A DNA stretch of 64,000 bases from assembly GCF_045124755.1 (NCBI RefSeq), contig NZ_JBGVMK010000052.1; one strand, written 5' to 3'. Positions 35,500 to 43,993 of this stretch are shown here, one piece after another. Position 1 is the first letter of the stretch. The number at the start of each line of letters is the position of its first letter. Source of the DNA: Succinimonas sp045124755. Its GTDB lineage: Bacteria > Pseudomonadota > Gammaproteobacteria > Enterobacterales > Succinivibrionaceae. Made by a program: the position numbers and the translations under genes. The notes beneath the pieces were generated by a model. It was given only the letters and a program-made list of their open reading frames with translations. It did not search any database and was not told the DNA's origin.

Positions 35500-38190
35500 A
35501 TGTCAGAAACCAAGGTTAACGCAACACTCTTCAGCAAGTTTAAAAAGACTCAGATAAACAGCGTGCAGAAGCTCTCGGATCTTACCGGGATTACCCTGGG
35601 CGAGTTCCATGCGGACTCAAGGCTGGACATTATGTCCGGGGAGGCGGATATCTATCTCTGCTCCGGAATCGGAAGTCTCTCCGGGAAAAAGTTCCTCCTC
35701 AAATACTACCGCCGGGAAAATGCCGTTAAGCCGGATGTGCTGGACAAGCTTAAGACCGTAACAAGTCCCTTCGTAGCCCCGGTAGCGGGCTATGGCGAAT
35801 ATCAGGGGCATCAGTATGCGGCGCGGCCGTACTACGAGATGTCGGCTCTTTCGGAACTCCTTTCAGAAGGTACCCGTTTTTCCGAGGAGGAGCTCCGGAC
35901 TCTCATTATCCCCTCAGTTATTGAAGGCCTGAAAGCCGTGCACGATGCCGGCATTCTCCACAAGGATCTTAAGCCTGCCAACCTGATTCCTGATGACGCC
36001 GGTGAGCATATTGTCCTTATCGATTTCGGGATCAGCTCCCATGCCGGCAAGAACACCTTTGTGGTAACAGAGACCGGGATGACTCCCTGTTACGCCGCTC
36101 CCGAGGCTCTTCAGGGGATCTTCCATAAGGAAACCGACTACTATGCTCTCGGCATCACCGTTTTTGAGCTCTTTACCGGTTTTACGCCGTTTCAGAACCC
36201 AGATCTGTCTCCGGAGGAGGCGGCGAGACTGGCGCCCGTTAGCAAAATCGAGTTCCCTGAGGACTTTCCGAAAGACCTTATAAAGCTGGTACAGGGGCTC
36301 ACCTACAAGGATATCTCACATCGCAACGAACTGGATACCCCCAACAGACGCTGGGGCTATCATGAGGTCAGGAGATGGCTTCAGGGCGAGGATGTCCCGG
36401 TGCCGGGGGAAAGCGAAGATGCGGTCAGACCGCGGAAATTCCCCCCTTACAAATTTGGCGGGGTTTTTCATGAGTCGCAGGAGTCTCTGGTTAAAGCACT
36501 GCTTAAGGATCCCGCTTCCGGAATCCGGGAGGTTGGGCGGGGGATCCTGACCCACCACTTCAGCCTCTTTGCCCCTGATTTAGAAAACATCTGTCTGGAG
36601 GCGGAGACGAATCTTCAGAATAATACAGACACGGCATCAGGCTATCAGGTCTTTTACCGTCTCATGTACCGGCTTTCCCCAGAACTTAAAACCATCTTCT
36701 GCGGCGGACAGGAGTTCGGTAGTCTTGCGGAGCTTGGCGAGGCGGCAATCAATGCTGCCGTATTCGGAAATGCCGGATTTTTAAGTTCGCTCCGGCTTCT
36801 CCAGAAATCCTTTCTGGATTTCTACGGGGAAGCTGTTTTGAAGAGCAATACTGCTTCAGAACTCCTCCGGAAAGCCAAAGAGCAGATCTCGCTTCAGGAG
36901 CGCTCGGATGTTCAGGCTGCCTGGATTCTGGGCTATGCCTTGTCGGAAAAGAGAAATCTCAGGATAGGAGACAGGGACTTCGGGGATCTTGCGGAAATAC
37001 TGGAATACCTCAGAAAGCTGGAAAAAGAACATGGGTTTTTCGGATACTTCAAATACGTTGAGGAACACCGCAAGGAGCTGGAATTCTTCGCCGCCGTTCA
37101 TCCGGATGCCAAGTCAGGATTGGCTTTAAAGGATATTCTGGAGGAACTCTATAGCACCGCTGTTTTCGGGCAGGGCGAATATCATTTCAAAAATGCCGGG
37201 GAGTTTGACGCGTATGTGGAGGAGCTCCGCCGCGGTAATAAAACCGGGCTTCTCAGCTACATCTTTAATACCTATGACGCCGCTCTTCTGGAGGTTTCCG
37301 TAAAGGTCTGGCAATCCGACTCCTATGAGAAGCTCCGGAAAATTGTTTCCGGTTTTGTGTGTCTGGAGGATTATATCATTCCCTTTCCAATGTACTTCAA
37401 GACATGGATGGAGAAATTCCGGAAGGGGCCGGATTACAGCGAGTATGTTGAAAAGTACGGCGAAGTTAACGATGAGGAATTTGAAACCATAATCTCCAAG
37501 TGCTGCAAAAGCTCCCGGGCGGATTACTGCAGACCTGATAACGACAAACAGAAAGATATCACCTTAAAGGGCATTAAATATCCCACGGCTGATAATATGA
37601 GAGCTAAGCTCGGACAATATGTCAAGTTCGGGAGCTACCACCAGAATATCGGCTGCTGCAAAGAGCCCATTGAATGGCTGGTTTTGGATGTTTGCGGCAA
37701 TGAGGCTCTCCTCCTGAGCCGTTACGCTCTGGACTGCATACCGTATCATTATGAGGATGAGGACATCACATGGGAGAACAGCGGCATTCGGGACTGGCTT
37801 AACTATCGTTTTTTGGAGGATGCGTTCTCAAAGGAGGAACAGCGGCGGATCAAACTCTCAGAGGTGGCAAATGACGATAACCCTGAATATGGTACCAGCG
37901 GCGGAAATAATACTCAGGATCGCGTTTTCTGTCTCAGCATTGCGGAGGCGGAACAGTATTTTTTGGAGGATGACGAAAGACTCTGTAAGCCTACGGAGCA
38001 TGCCCGCACCAATTATGCATGGAGAAATAAAGACAATGGGGGCTGCTGGTGGTGGCTGCGGTCACCAGGACTTCGTCAAAGCTTCGCATCGCACCTAAAA
38101 TCGAGAGGCACGATTTGCAAGGATGGTTCCAATGGCACCCATGATGGCATCGCTGTCAGGCCCGCTATAAGGATAATCAGGTGTCTGTAA
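35500..38190 (+). CDS. Ser/Thr protein kinase with C-terminal DUF6273 (paralogue 3)
   Basis: An 896-residue paralogue starting MSETKVNATLF. The kinase motifs match paralogue 1: Lys68, HKDLKPAN, DFG, APE. The middle resembles paralogue 2 (FGGVFHESQESL, then IFCGGQEFGSL, then IGDRDFGDLAEI). DUF6273 occupies about 702-896: PIEWLVLD, WENSGIRDWLN, VFCLSIAE, WWWLRSPG, AVRPAIRI. The part between WWLR and VRPA is again different from the other two copies. It has its own copy of the gene 1 promoter, so the group arose by unit duplication with later domain shuffling. Likely cytoplasmic; targets unknown. Confidence 0.85.
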   Translation: MSETKVNATLFSKFKKTQINSVQKLSDLTGITLGEFHADSRLDIMSGEADIYLCSGIGSLSGKKFLLKYYRRENAVKPDVLDKLKTVTSPFVAPVAGYGEYQGHQYAARPYYEMSALSELLSEGTRFSEEELRTLIIPSVIEGLKAVHDAGILHKDLKPANLIPDDAGEHIVLIDFGISSHAGKNTFVVTETGMTPCYAAPEALQGIFHKETDYYALGITVFELFTGFTPFQNPDLSPEEAARLAPVSKIEFPEDFPKDLIKLVQGLTYKDISHRNELDTPNRRWGYHEVRRWLQGEDVPVPGESEDAVRPRKFPPYKFGGVFHESQESLVKALLKDPASGIREVGRGILTHHFSLFAPDLENICLEAETNLQNNTDTASGYQVFYRLMYRLSPELKTIFCGGQEFGSLAELGEAAINAAVFGNAGFLSSLRLLQKSFLDFYGEAVLKSNTASELLRKAKEQISLQERSDVQAAWILGYALSEKRNLRIGDRDFGDLAEILEYLRKLEKEHGFFGYFKYVEEHRKELEFFAAVHPDAKSGLALKDILEELYSTAVFGQGEYHFKNAGEFDAYVEELRRGNKTGLLSYIFNTYDAALLEVSVKVWQSDSYEKLRKIVSGFVCLEDYIIPFPMYFKTWMEKFRKGPDYSEYVEKYGEVNDEEFETIISKCCKSSRADYCRPDNDKQKDITLKGIKYPTADNMRAKLGQYVKFGSYHQNIGCCKEPIEWLVLDVCGNEALLLSRYALDCIPYHYEDEDITWENSGIRDWLNYRFLEDAFSKEEQRRIKLSEVANDDNPEYGTSGGNNTQDRVFCLSIAEAEQYFLEDDERLCKPTEHARTNYAWRNKDNGGCWWWLRSPGLRQSFASHLKSRGTICKDGSNGTHDGIAVRPAIRIIRCL

Positions 38191-38384
38191 TCCGTACTAG
38201 GCAGAGAATCTGCTTCATGTTATCGCCATGGACGGTCTGCGCTTTAGTTATCTCCCCGGGCGGGGGCATGCGGGCGGTGTTCCGGGAGGCATAAGGTACC
38301 GGGTCCGCTCCGGATCGGCATCAGAAAAACTTAGGACGCTTTTGTTCCTTTTTTGCAAACTGCTGACTTTTCAAATTAATTCAG
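38191..38384. other. Intergenic region between kinase gene 3 and fliC
   Basis: No gene. A GGTGTTCCGGGAGG-type stretch near 38277 is also present after the kinase fossil near 26452, so it marks the duplicated 3-prime flank. Confidence 0.45.
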
Positions 38385-38411
38385 TAAAGTTGCGCAGGAA
38401 GATGCCGCTAA
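38385..38411 (+). promoter_or_regulatory. Sigma-28 (FliA) promoter of fliC
   Basis: TAAAGTTG (38385-38392), 11 nt, GCCGCTAA (38404-38411). This matches the flagellar class III consensus TAAAGTTT-N11-GCCGATAA at 14 of 16 positions with exact spacing. Confidence 0.85.
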
Positions 38412-38498
38412 AGAGTTATGAGCGGCAAAGACCGCAGGAAAATTATAAAATGCGCCGGCAAAAAAAGGCGCTCAGAATATGTTTGAGAGGACAATAAA

Positions 38499-39449
38499 AT
38501 GGCACTTTACGTTAACACCAATGCATCGTCACTGAATGCTCAGCGGATGATGGCAAACTCCACCAATGCTCTGGATACCTCCTACAAGCGTCTGGCCTCC
38601 GGTCTCAGAATCAACAGCGCCAAGGACGATGCCGCAGGACTCCAGATTTCCGACCGTCTCACTTCCCAGATCAACGGCCTTAACCAGGGCAACCGCAATG
38701 CTCAGGACGGCATCTCCTATGCTCAGACCGCTGAAGGGGCCATGGATGAAATGACCAATATGTACCAGCGCATCCGCACCCTGGCTCTCCAGTCTGCAAA
38801 CGGCACCAATTCTTCTGCTGACCGTACTGCGCTCCAGCAGGAGGTGGAATCCCTTTGCAGTGAAATTGAAAGAATTTCCGCTGACACCACCTGGGGCGGG
38901 CAGAAGATCCTTGACGGCAGCACCGCCAGCGTGGATTTTCAGGTAGGCGCCGATGCCGGTCAGAAGATTACTCTGAGTTTTGCAGCCACTGCCAAGAAAG
39001 CATCTGACGGCTCTGCTGCAGCGCTTGCCGGGAATTGGGGGGTAGATGCTCTTATCGGAGCTATCGGAGTTAAAGAGACGGATGCAGATAAGAAGGGATT
39101 TAAGTCCATAACTGCTTCCATTGACGGCGCGGATAAAAGCATCAAAGTTTTTGACATTTCCAACGCAGACAAAGCTCAGGATGTGCTGGCCAGTATCGAC
39201 AACTATATTGCTGCCGTGGATGCCAAGAGAGCCGACTTCGGCGCTTTGCAGAACCGTCTGGAATCCACCATCAGAAACCAGAGCAACGTATCTGAGAATG
39301 TTTCCGCTGCCAGAAGCCGCATCAGAGACACCGACTTCGCCTCTGAGACTGCGGCCATGACCCAGCAGAACATTATCCAGCAGGCCTCCCAGTCCATTCT
39401 GAGTCAGGCCAACCAGAGACCGCAGGTAGCTCTGAGCCTTTTGGGGTAA
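38499..39449 (+). CDS. fliC: Flagellin
   Basis: A 316-residue flagellin, the filament subunit exported through the flagellar type III apparatus. The D0/D1 regions are well conserved at both ends: N-terminal NTNASSLNAQR, LASGLRINSAKDDAAGLQI and NGLNQGNRNAQDGISYAQT; C-terminal ALQNRLEST, NVSAARSRIRDTDFA and a final helix ending QVALSLLG. The central variable region is short (about residues 160-225), giving a compact filament. AGAGG precedes the ATG. It stands alone between a sigma-28 promoter and a strong terminator, the normal pattern for late flagellar genes. No other flagellar gene is in the window. Confidence 0.96.
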   Translation: MALYVNTNASSLNAQRMMANSTNALDTSYKRLASGLRINSAKDDAAGLQISDRLTSQINGLNQGNRNAQDGISYAQTAEGAMDEMTNMYQRIRTLALQSANGTNSSADRTALQQEVESLCSEIERISADTTWGGQKILDGSTASVDFQVGADAGQKITLSFAATAKKASDGSAAALAGNWGVDALIGAIGVKETDADKKGFKSITASIDGADKSIKVFDISNADKAQDVLASIDNYIAAVDAKRADFGALQNRLESTIRNQSNVSENVSAARSRIRDTDFASETAAMTQQNIIQQASQSILSQANQRPQVALSLLG

Positions 39450-39482
39450 CGGTAAGACAGTAACCTGATTCAGTGATGAAAG

Positions 39483-39503
39483 GGCCGGACTTTATGTCCG
39501 GCC
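39483..39503 (+). terminator. Terminator after fliC
   Basis: Perfect 8-bp stem GGCCGGAC/GTCCGGCC with a TTTAT loop, followed by a loosely T-rich stretch. Confidence 0.75.
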
Positions 39504-39659
39504 TGATGTTTTCAGGAGACATAGTACCCGGGCTTCTCGGGAACTGGACTCTGTTTTCCAATCCCGTTCCGGGAAATATCGTTTTCGGGTATGGTTTCGT
39601 GGAATAGCTTCGGGTATAGTTATCCGAGAGTTTATCTTACTGGCCTCCGGGAGTTTTTC

Positions 39660-40037
39660 ATGATCGCTTTTTCCTTTGGCAATGAATGCTTTAACACTCC
39701 GAATTCGGAAGAAATGATTTACCTCGTGATGGCTCCGAAAGCCCTTTACGCCTCCCGGGATGATTTTGTGTCCCGGGCTCTGGAGTTTCTGGATTCCGAT
39801 GATGAACTAAGGTGCTTCTGGACAGAGGAATTCCGGGAGCGTGTTTATACCCCTGTTTCCGATAAAGATCTCGAGTGGCTGAAATCTCGGCTGGAAAAGA
39901 TGAACCAGAAGATAACCATCGTGTACGAACCCGTGCTCAGCGCTGTGCACCTGATTCCTCCGGAATGGGATGACATGACCGTGGTGCTGGAAACCGCCGC
40001 GGAATACATCCTTTTCTCCTGGGGCACTTCTGTCTGA
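39660..40037 (+). CDS. Hypothetical protein
   Basis: A 125-residue cytoplasmic protein, not recognised. The start is set at the ATG of MIAFSFGNE, preceded by CGGGAG; the frame is open 23 codons further upstream without a ribosome site. No signal, TM segment or known motif. It stands as a single gene after the fliC terminator. Confidence 0.6.
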   Translation: MIAFSFGNECFNTPNSEEMIYLVMAPKALYASRDDFVSRALEFLDSDDELRCFWTEEFRERVYTPVSDKDLEWLKSRLEKMNQKITIVYEPVLSAVHLIPPEWDDMTVVLETAAEYILFSWGTSV

Positions 40038-40634
40038 TGAACCTGACGGAACTGTCGCGTTCTGATTAGCTCCACCTTTACTTTCACATTCACCTTCTGA
40101 AAACTTGCTGTTCAGACGGGTGGCGAAGCCTTGTCATGTTTCCGCTGATTGATTTCCCGGTGTTTTGCGGAAAAGCACTGTCACTTTCCCCGGACCTGAC
40201 TCTCAGAGTCCCGCCGGAGTGAAGGCAAATACGGCTTCAATACCGGATTGCCCCTGCGGCATGATAAACACCATGAGACAAACGCTGTTAACGGTCCAAA
40301 CACTGTTAACCGCCCACACACTGTTAAATAGTTGCGTTTGGCAGCATTATTGGCGAGTGACACTGAGTGTTTTTCAGAAAATCGTTTAATATCCTGAAAT
40401 GTCAGGAGGCGCGAGCGGTTCTGCGGCCCCGGGAGCAGGTTTTTGTTCCGGTTGGTATGTAATTATCAGAACCGGGGAATCTCGGAATCCCTGCCTTGAT
40501 CCTGCATAAGCCGGTACGCCCGCGCCGGCGGCTCCTTCAGATTTTTTCAGCTGACTTCATTGAGCTATGAGGGGTAGCCAGTGGCAGGAACAGCCGGAAT
40601 GACAGGAATAGATGGAATGGGAGGAATGACGGTA
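40038..40634. other. Intergenic region with an 18-bp triple repeat
   Basis: About 600 nt without a supported gene. It includes three tandem 18-bp units at 40280-40333 and presumably the promoter of the lipoprotein gene. Confidence 0.5.
40280..40333. repeat. Three tandem 18-bp repeats
   Basis: Units at 40280-40297, 40298-40315 and 40316-40333 share the core ACRCTGTTAA and diverge in their last six bases. Regular 18-bp spacing (near two helical turns) would place each core on roughly the same DNA face. Confidence 0.6.
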
Positions 40635-41576
40635 ATGAAAGGAATCATATCTCGCAGGCTTTTCCCGGTTTTGGCTGCTCTGGGCTGTTTTGTCCTTTCC
40701 GGATGCGGGGATCCCGTGCTGGATCTCTCGGGAACCGAACAGGAGAATACCGCCAGACTGGCTGAGTTTCTGAACCATTTCTCGAAGTCCGACCGGGCTC
40801 TTATCATGGGCTGGCTGGCCGCGGATACCCTGAGAGGCCTCGAAAAGATGAACGGCAAAAAGGCTTCCGAGGTTCTGAAAATGGTTAACAGCGAGTGGCG
40901 GGAGCTTTATACCGTGGAGGCTGTTAATGCAAAGGAGATCTACCGCTGGATGGAAAACGAGAAGGTGCCGGTGTTCGGGATGAAGGAATTCAGCGATCTC
41001 TGCGAGAATCCCGCGAAAGTCCCTGACCAGCCTGATGATCTCCTGAAAACCCGCGCCCATGCCAGCAGGGCCGCGCAGGTTTATCGCAATTTTCATATTA
41101 CCTGCAGACTCGGCGCCAAAAATAATGAGGCGGAGCTAGTTCTCGATAACGGCACTGACATGCCCATGATGAAGGGAACGGTAAAGGCTCTGGATGCTCA
41201 GGCGGAATTTGCCGTGCCCGGAGGTCTGGATCCGGGCCGCAAAACCCAGCTTACCCTGAAAAACCCCGCCCTGGCAAAGCGCCTCAGGGAGAAGCACGAA
41301 TGCGTTCCGGTTTATGCGGAGTTTCTGGACTGGAACAGCGGGAACAACTTTCATCTGGATTACTACGCCCCCGAAAATGCCATTAAGCCCGAGGACATGG
41401 ATGATTACGCGGAGTTTCGGCAAAAGATGCTTCGGGAAATTAACGGCTCCTACGATCGGAAAGCGGTTATCCGGCAGCTCTGCGACATGAACCGCGCCGC
41501 AAGAGAACGCGCCGAGAACGCCGTAAAGGCCTTTACCGCCAGCTATCCCGAGAGAAAGACGGAGGTGACCAAATGA
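40635..41576 (+). CDS. Lipoprotein of unknown function
   Basis: A 313-residue protein with a lipoprotein signal peptide: MKGIISRR, a hydrophobic stretch, then the lipobox LSGC. The start at 40635 is chosen because it gives this compact signal and has GGGAGG upstream; frames open further up add a non-signal Gly/Met-rich tail. The N-terminal half is helical. The part around residues 160-260 looks like a small beta sandwich (ELVLDNGTDMPM, then LDPGRKTQLTLKNP) of the kind seen in FxLYD-like domains. Its stop overlaps the ATG of the next gene (ATGA), so the two are translationally coupled and probably act together in the envelope. Confidence 0.75.
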   Translation: MKGIISRRLFPVLAALGCFVLSGCGDPVLDLSGTEQENTARLAEFLNHFSKSDRALIMGWLAADTLRGLEKMNGKKASEVLKMVNSEWRELYTVEAVNAKEIYRWMENEKVPVFGMKEFSDLCENPAKVPDQPDDLLKTRAHASRAAQVYRNFHITCRLGAKNNEAELVLDNGTDMPMMKGTVKALDAQAEFAVPGGLDPGRKTQLTLKNPALAKRLREKHECVPVYAEFLDWNSGNNFHLDYYAPENAIKPEDMDDYAEFRQKMLREINGSYDRKAVIRQLCDMNRAARERAENAVKAFTASYPERKTEVTK

Positions 41577-42682
41577 ACCTGGCTTCATTTTCCGGAAAGT
41601 TTATTCCGGCTTCTGCTTTACGGGCGGGACTCCTTCTTCTTGCGGGGCTTTCCTTCCTTCCGGCTCACGGAGAAAGCAGATTCACCTTCGGAGACGTTAA
41701 GGAACTTAAAGAGGCCGCCGCTCTGGAATCAGCAGTCTATGCCAGTCTCCCGGAATCCCATATCAGCCGTTTTGAGCATTTTTACCTCCTCCGGCTGGTG
41801 GCGGTGGGGCAGTCCGGGAATCCCGCTCTCGCAAAGCATTACTTCCATGGCGGGAGTAACGTTATCCCGGGAGGGATTTTTCAGGGAATGCGCGCCTTTA
41901 CCCCGAAGGAGCTTACCGAGGCCTTCATAAAAGCCCATGCCGAAAGGGCGGCCAAGGCGCTTCCGGATTTGGACAATGAGATTAACGCAGCCCGGGAAAC
42001 CAGAAAGATCATGGGTTTGTACCGGGAGCTTTCCGAAGAGATTGCGAAAACGGCGGCTCTGACCTCCCGGGAGGTACCGGAGGACGTCATTGCCAGAAAG
42101 TACATCAAGAGCAAGCTGGAGGCCTTTAAGGTTACCCCGCATACCGTCTCCGGCCATCCCGATCAGCTGGAGCTGACCTTCAGGAATGAAACCGGAAACC
42201 TTGTCGCGCAGAGCGGCATTCTGCATATCATTATCTGGAAGAAGGGCGAGGAGGTTTCCCATCTCAGAAAGGACAAGTACGATTTCAAATTTGACACTGC
42301 TTTAAATCCCGGCGAGGAGCACAAGGACATCGTGCCCTGCGACAGCATCTGCCAGGAGGTGATGAACAGCCCCGACTTTTATTCCGAAATCCATGTGGAC
42401 ACCCTGAACGGTCATCCCGCGGGAAGCTACCGCTTTTTCAGCTTTTCCGCCGGGCATGAGTGGGACAGTCAGAGCTCTGAAGATCACCTTAACCAGTATC
42501 TCAGCGAGACACTCCCGGCTCTGAAGGCTGCCATTGACAAAACCGCAGGATCCTTTGCCGGGTTTGTTAAGGAAACCGGCGGGATGGCTAAGAGCTCCGG
42601 GGATAACAGCGGCGGGGACAAGAACAGCAGGGATAACAGCGGCAAGACTCCGGAAGAAGCCGGCGGGAGCAATACCCCCTGA
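41573..42682 (+). CDS. Exported protein of unknown function
   Basis: A 369-residue protein with an N-terminal signal peptide (hydrophobic about residues 16-30, likely cleavage after AHG). A helical N-terminal half is followed by a beta-sandwich-like domain (LELTFRNETGNLV, then FDTALNPGEEHKDIV) that parallels the one in the upstream lipoprotein, including the pro-Gly turn before the last strands. The C-terminus is a low-complexity tail rich in Ser, Gly, Asp and Asn. Coupled to the lipoprotein gene by an ATGA overlap. A short stretch of its 3-prime end (GATAACAGCGGCAAGACT) recurs as a fossil near 43878. Confidence 0.75.
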   Translation: MNLASFSGKFIPASALRAGLLLLAGLSFLPAHGESRFTFGDVKELKEAAALESAVYASLPESHISRFEHFYLLRLVAVGQSGNPALAKHYFHGGSNVIPGGIFQGMRAFTPKELTEAFIKAHAERAAKALPDLDNEINAARETRKIMGLYRELSEEIAKTAALTSREVPEDVIARKYIKSKLEAFKVTPHTVSGHPDQLELTFRNETGNLVAQSGILHIIIWKKGEEVSHLRKDKYDFKFDTALNPGEEHKDIVPCDSICQEVMNSPDFYSEIHVDTLNGHPAGSYRFFSFSAGHEWDSQSSEDHLNQYLSETLPALKAAIDKTAGSFAGFVKETGGMAKSSGDNSGGDKNSRDNSGKTPEEAGGSNTP

Positions 42683-42725
42683 GTTTTGCACCAGGCGGAG
42701 ATAAGGATTTGCAGAAGGGCGGCAT

Positions 42726-43625
42726 ATGACTGAAAAGGGCAGTAACGCTGTTGACATTCCGGGGTGGCATCTCCTCATCATCGTGACGCTTTTGGTTCTG
42801 GGCCCCGTTATCGCCTTTATGGTCTCGGGGAACGGCGACAGCGATAGCAGCAGCGCCAGTGACAGCAACAGCAAGACCGCAGTTTCTTACCCGATGCGGG
42901 GGGCCTCCAAGTACTACTACGTTCAGGACTACAGCGGCGTGTTTTCCCACGCGGCGGAAAAGTACATTTTCAAAGAAGCTGCCCGGCTTTTTCAGGAAAC
43001 CGCCGCCCCGATTGTGGTGATGGCCGTGCCGAATACCGGTTCCGAAAGCGTGGGCGCCTACACCATGAAAACCGCCAACAAACTTCATATCGGCTCCCGG
43101 GATAAGAACGGCATTCTGATTCTCTTTACCACCGATGATCCCCATGTCAGTCTGCAGGTGGGGAGGGGACTCTCGCAAGACATCCCGGATTCCCGGGCCA
43201 GGCAAATTATTGATGAATATGCCGTGGCTGACAAGAATAACCGCCGTTGGAACAAAGCCGCCATGAACACCTTTACGGCCACTGCGGAGATTCTGTACCG
43301 GAAATACGGGAAGGAGGTTCCGGACACGCTGGCATTCGTTAAAGATGTGCCGGAAGGACTGCAAGGTCATACCTTCGGGGACATGAAGCTTCCGGAACCC
43401 GGGAGTGATGCTCCGGATGAATATGACGACTTTTTCCGCAGGATTACCTGGGCTGTTGTCGCATTCCTCATCATCGGTTTTGGAGTGTTCTTTATTTATT
43501 TTATAATTCGGGACTTGCAGGGCGACATCGTATACGGCGGTGATGGAGGTTCAGACTCCGGCGGCGACTGGGGCGGAGGAGGCTCCGATGGCGGCGGCTT
43601 CGGGGGCGACGGAGCCAGCGACTGA
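42726..43625 (+). CDS. TPM-domain membrane protein (copy 1)
   Basis: A 299-residue protein. An N-terminal hydrophobic segment (about residues 14-36) is followed by a TPM domain (about 60-200) with the family landmarks YVQDYSGVFSHAAEKYI, IVVMAVPNT, NGILILFTTDDPHVSLQVGRGL and IIDEYAV. A second TM segment lies near residues 240-262 and is followed by a Gly/Asp/Ser-rich tail. This layout is that of YgcG and of Bacillus YdjH. GAAGGGCGG precedes the ATG. It follows the two exported beta-rich proteins and precedes a second copy. Inference: part of an envelope complex with the zinc-ribbon proteins further right. Confidence 0.88.
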   Translation: MTEKGSNAVDIPGWHLLIIVTLLVLGPVIAFMVSGNGDSDSSSASDSNSKTAVSYPMRGASKYYYVQDYSGVFSHAAEKYIFKEAARLFQETAAPIVVMAVPNTGSESVGAYTMKTANKLHIGSRDKNGILILFTTDDPHVSLQVGRGLSQDIPDSRARQIIDEYAVADKNNRRWNKAAMNTFTATAEILYRKYGKEVPDTLAFVKDVPEGLQGHTFGDMKLPEPGSDAPDEYDDFFRRITWAVVAFLIIGFGVFFIYFIIRDLQGDIVYGGDGGSDSGGDWGGGGSDGGGFGGDGASD

Positions 43626-43993
43626 TCCGGTCAGGAGGATGCAGCCCGCCCCTCCGGCGCTGCCGGAAGTCTCGGAAATGCGCCTGATGTCTTGCGGGGA
43701 AACGGCATTTTTTCAGGTTTTGCCGGGCGGCACCGGCGAGTGAGATTCTGAGCGGGACAACATCTTAAGCTCTTCTCTGGGGCTCTCTCCTGTTCTCTTC
43801 CGAAAAGATGCCGTTTGCAAAACTGCCGGCTCTTACGACGCAGGCGGCATGAAGGAAGCAGCCGGTCGGGATAAGAGCGGCAAGACTTCGGAGGGATCCT
43901 GAGAGCGCCGCCGGGGCAGGAAGAAATTTAAGGAAACAGGAGCGCAAAGGGAGATTATGGTTTTTAAGTCTGGTTATTCAGGGAGGATATCTC
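43626..43993. other. Intergenic fossil of the duplicated TPM unit
   Basis: No gene. Around 43875-43905 the sequence GGGATAAGAGCGGCAAGACT closely matches the 3-prime end of the exported-protein gene near 42609. The second TPM gene therefore arose by duplication of a block that carried the tail of its upstream neighbour, and the rest has decayed. Confidence 0.6.

Noticed and set aside
29990..38165. Diversity-generating retroelement in the kinase region
   Set aside because: No reverse transcriptase, no template repeat and no A-specific substitution pattern visible within the window.
40280..40333. CRISPR array
   Set aside because: Units are contiguous 18-bp repeats without spacers, and no cas gene is present.
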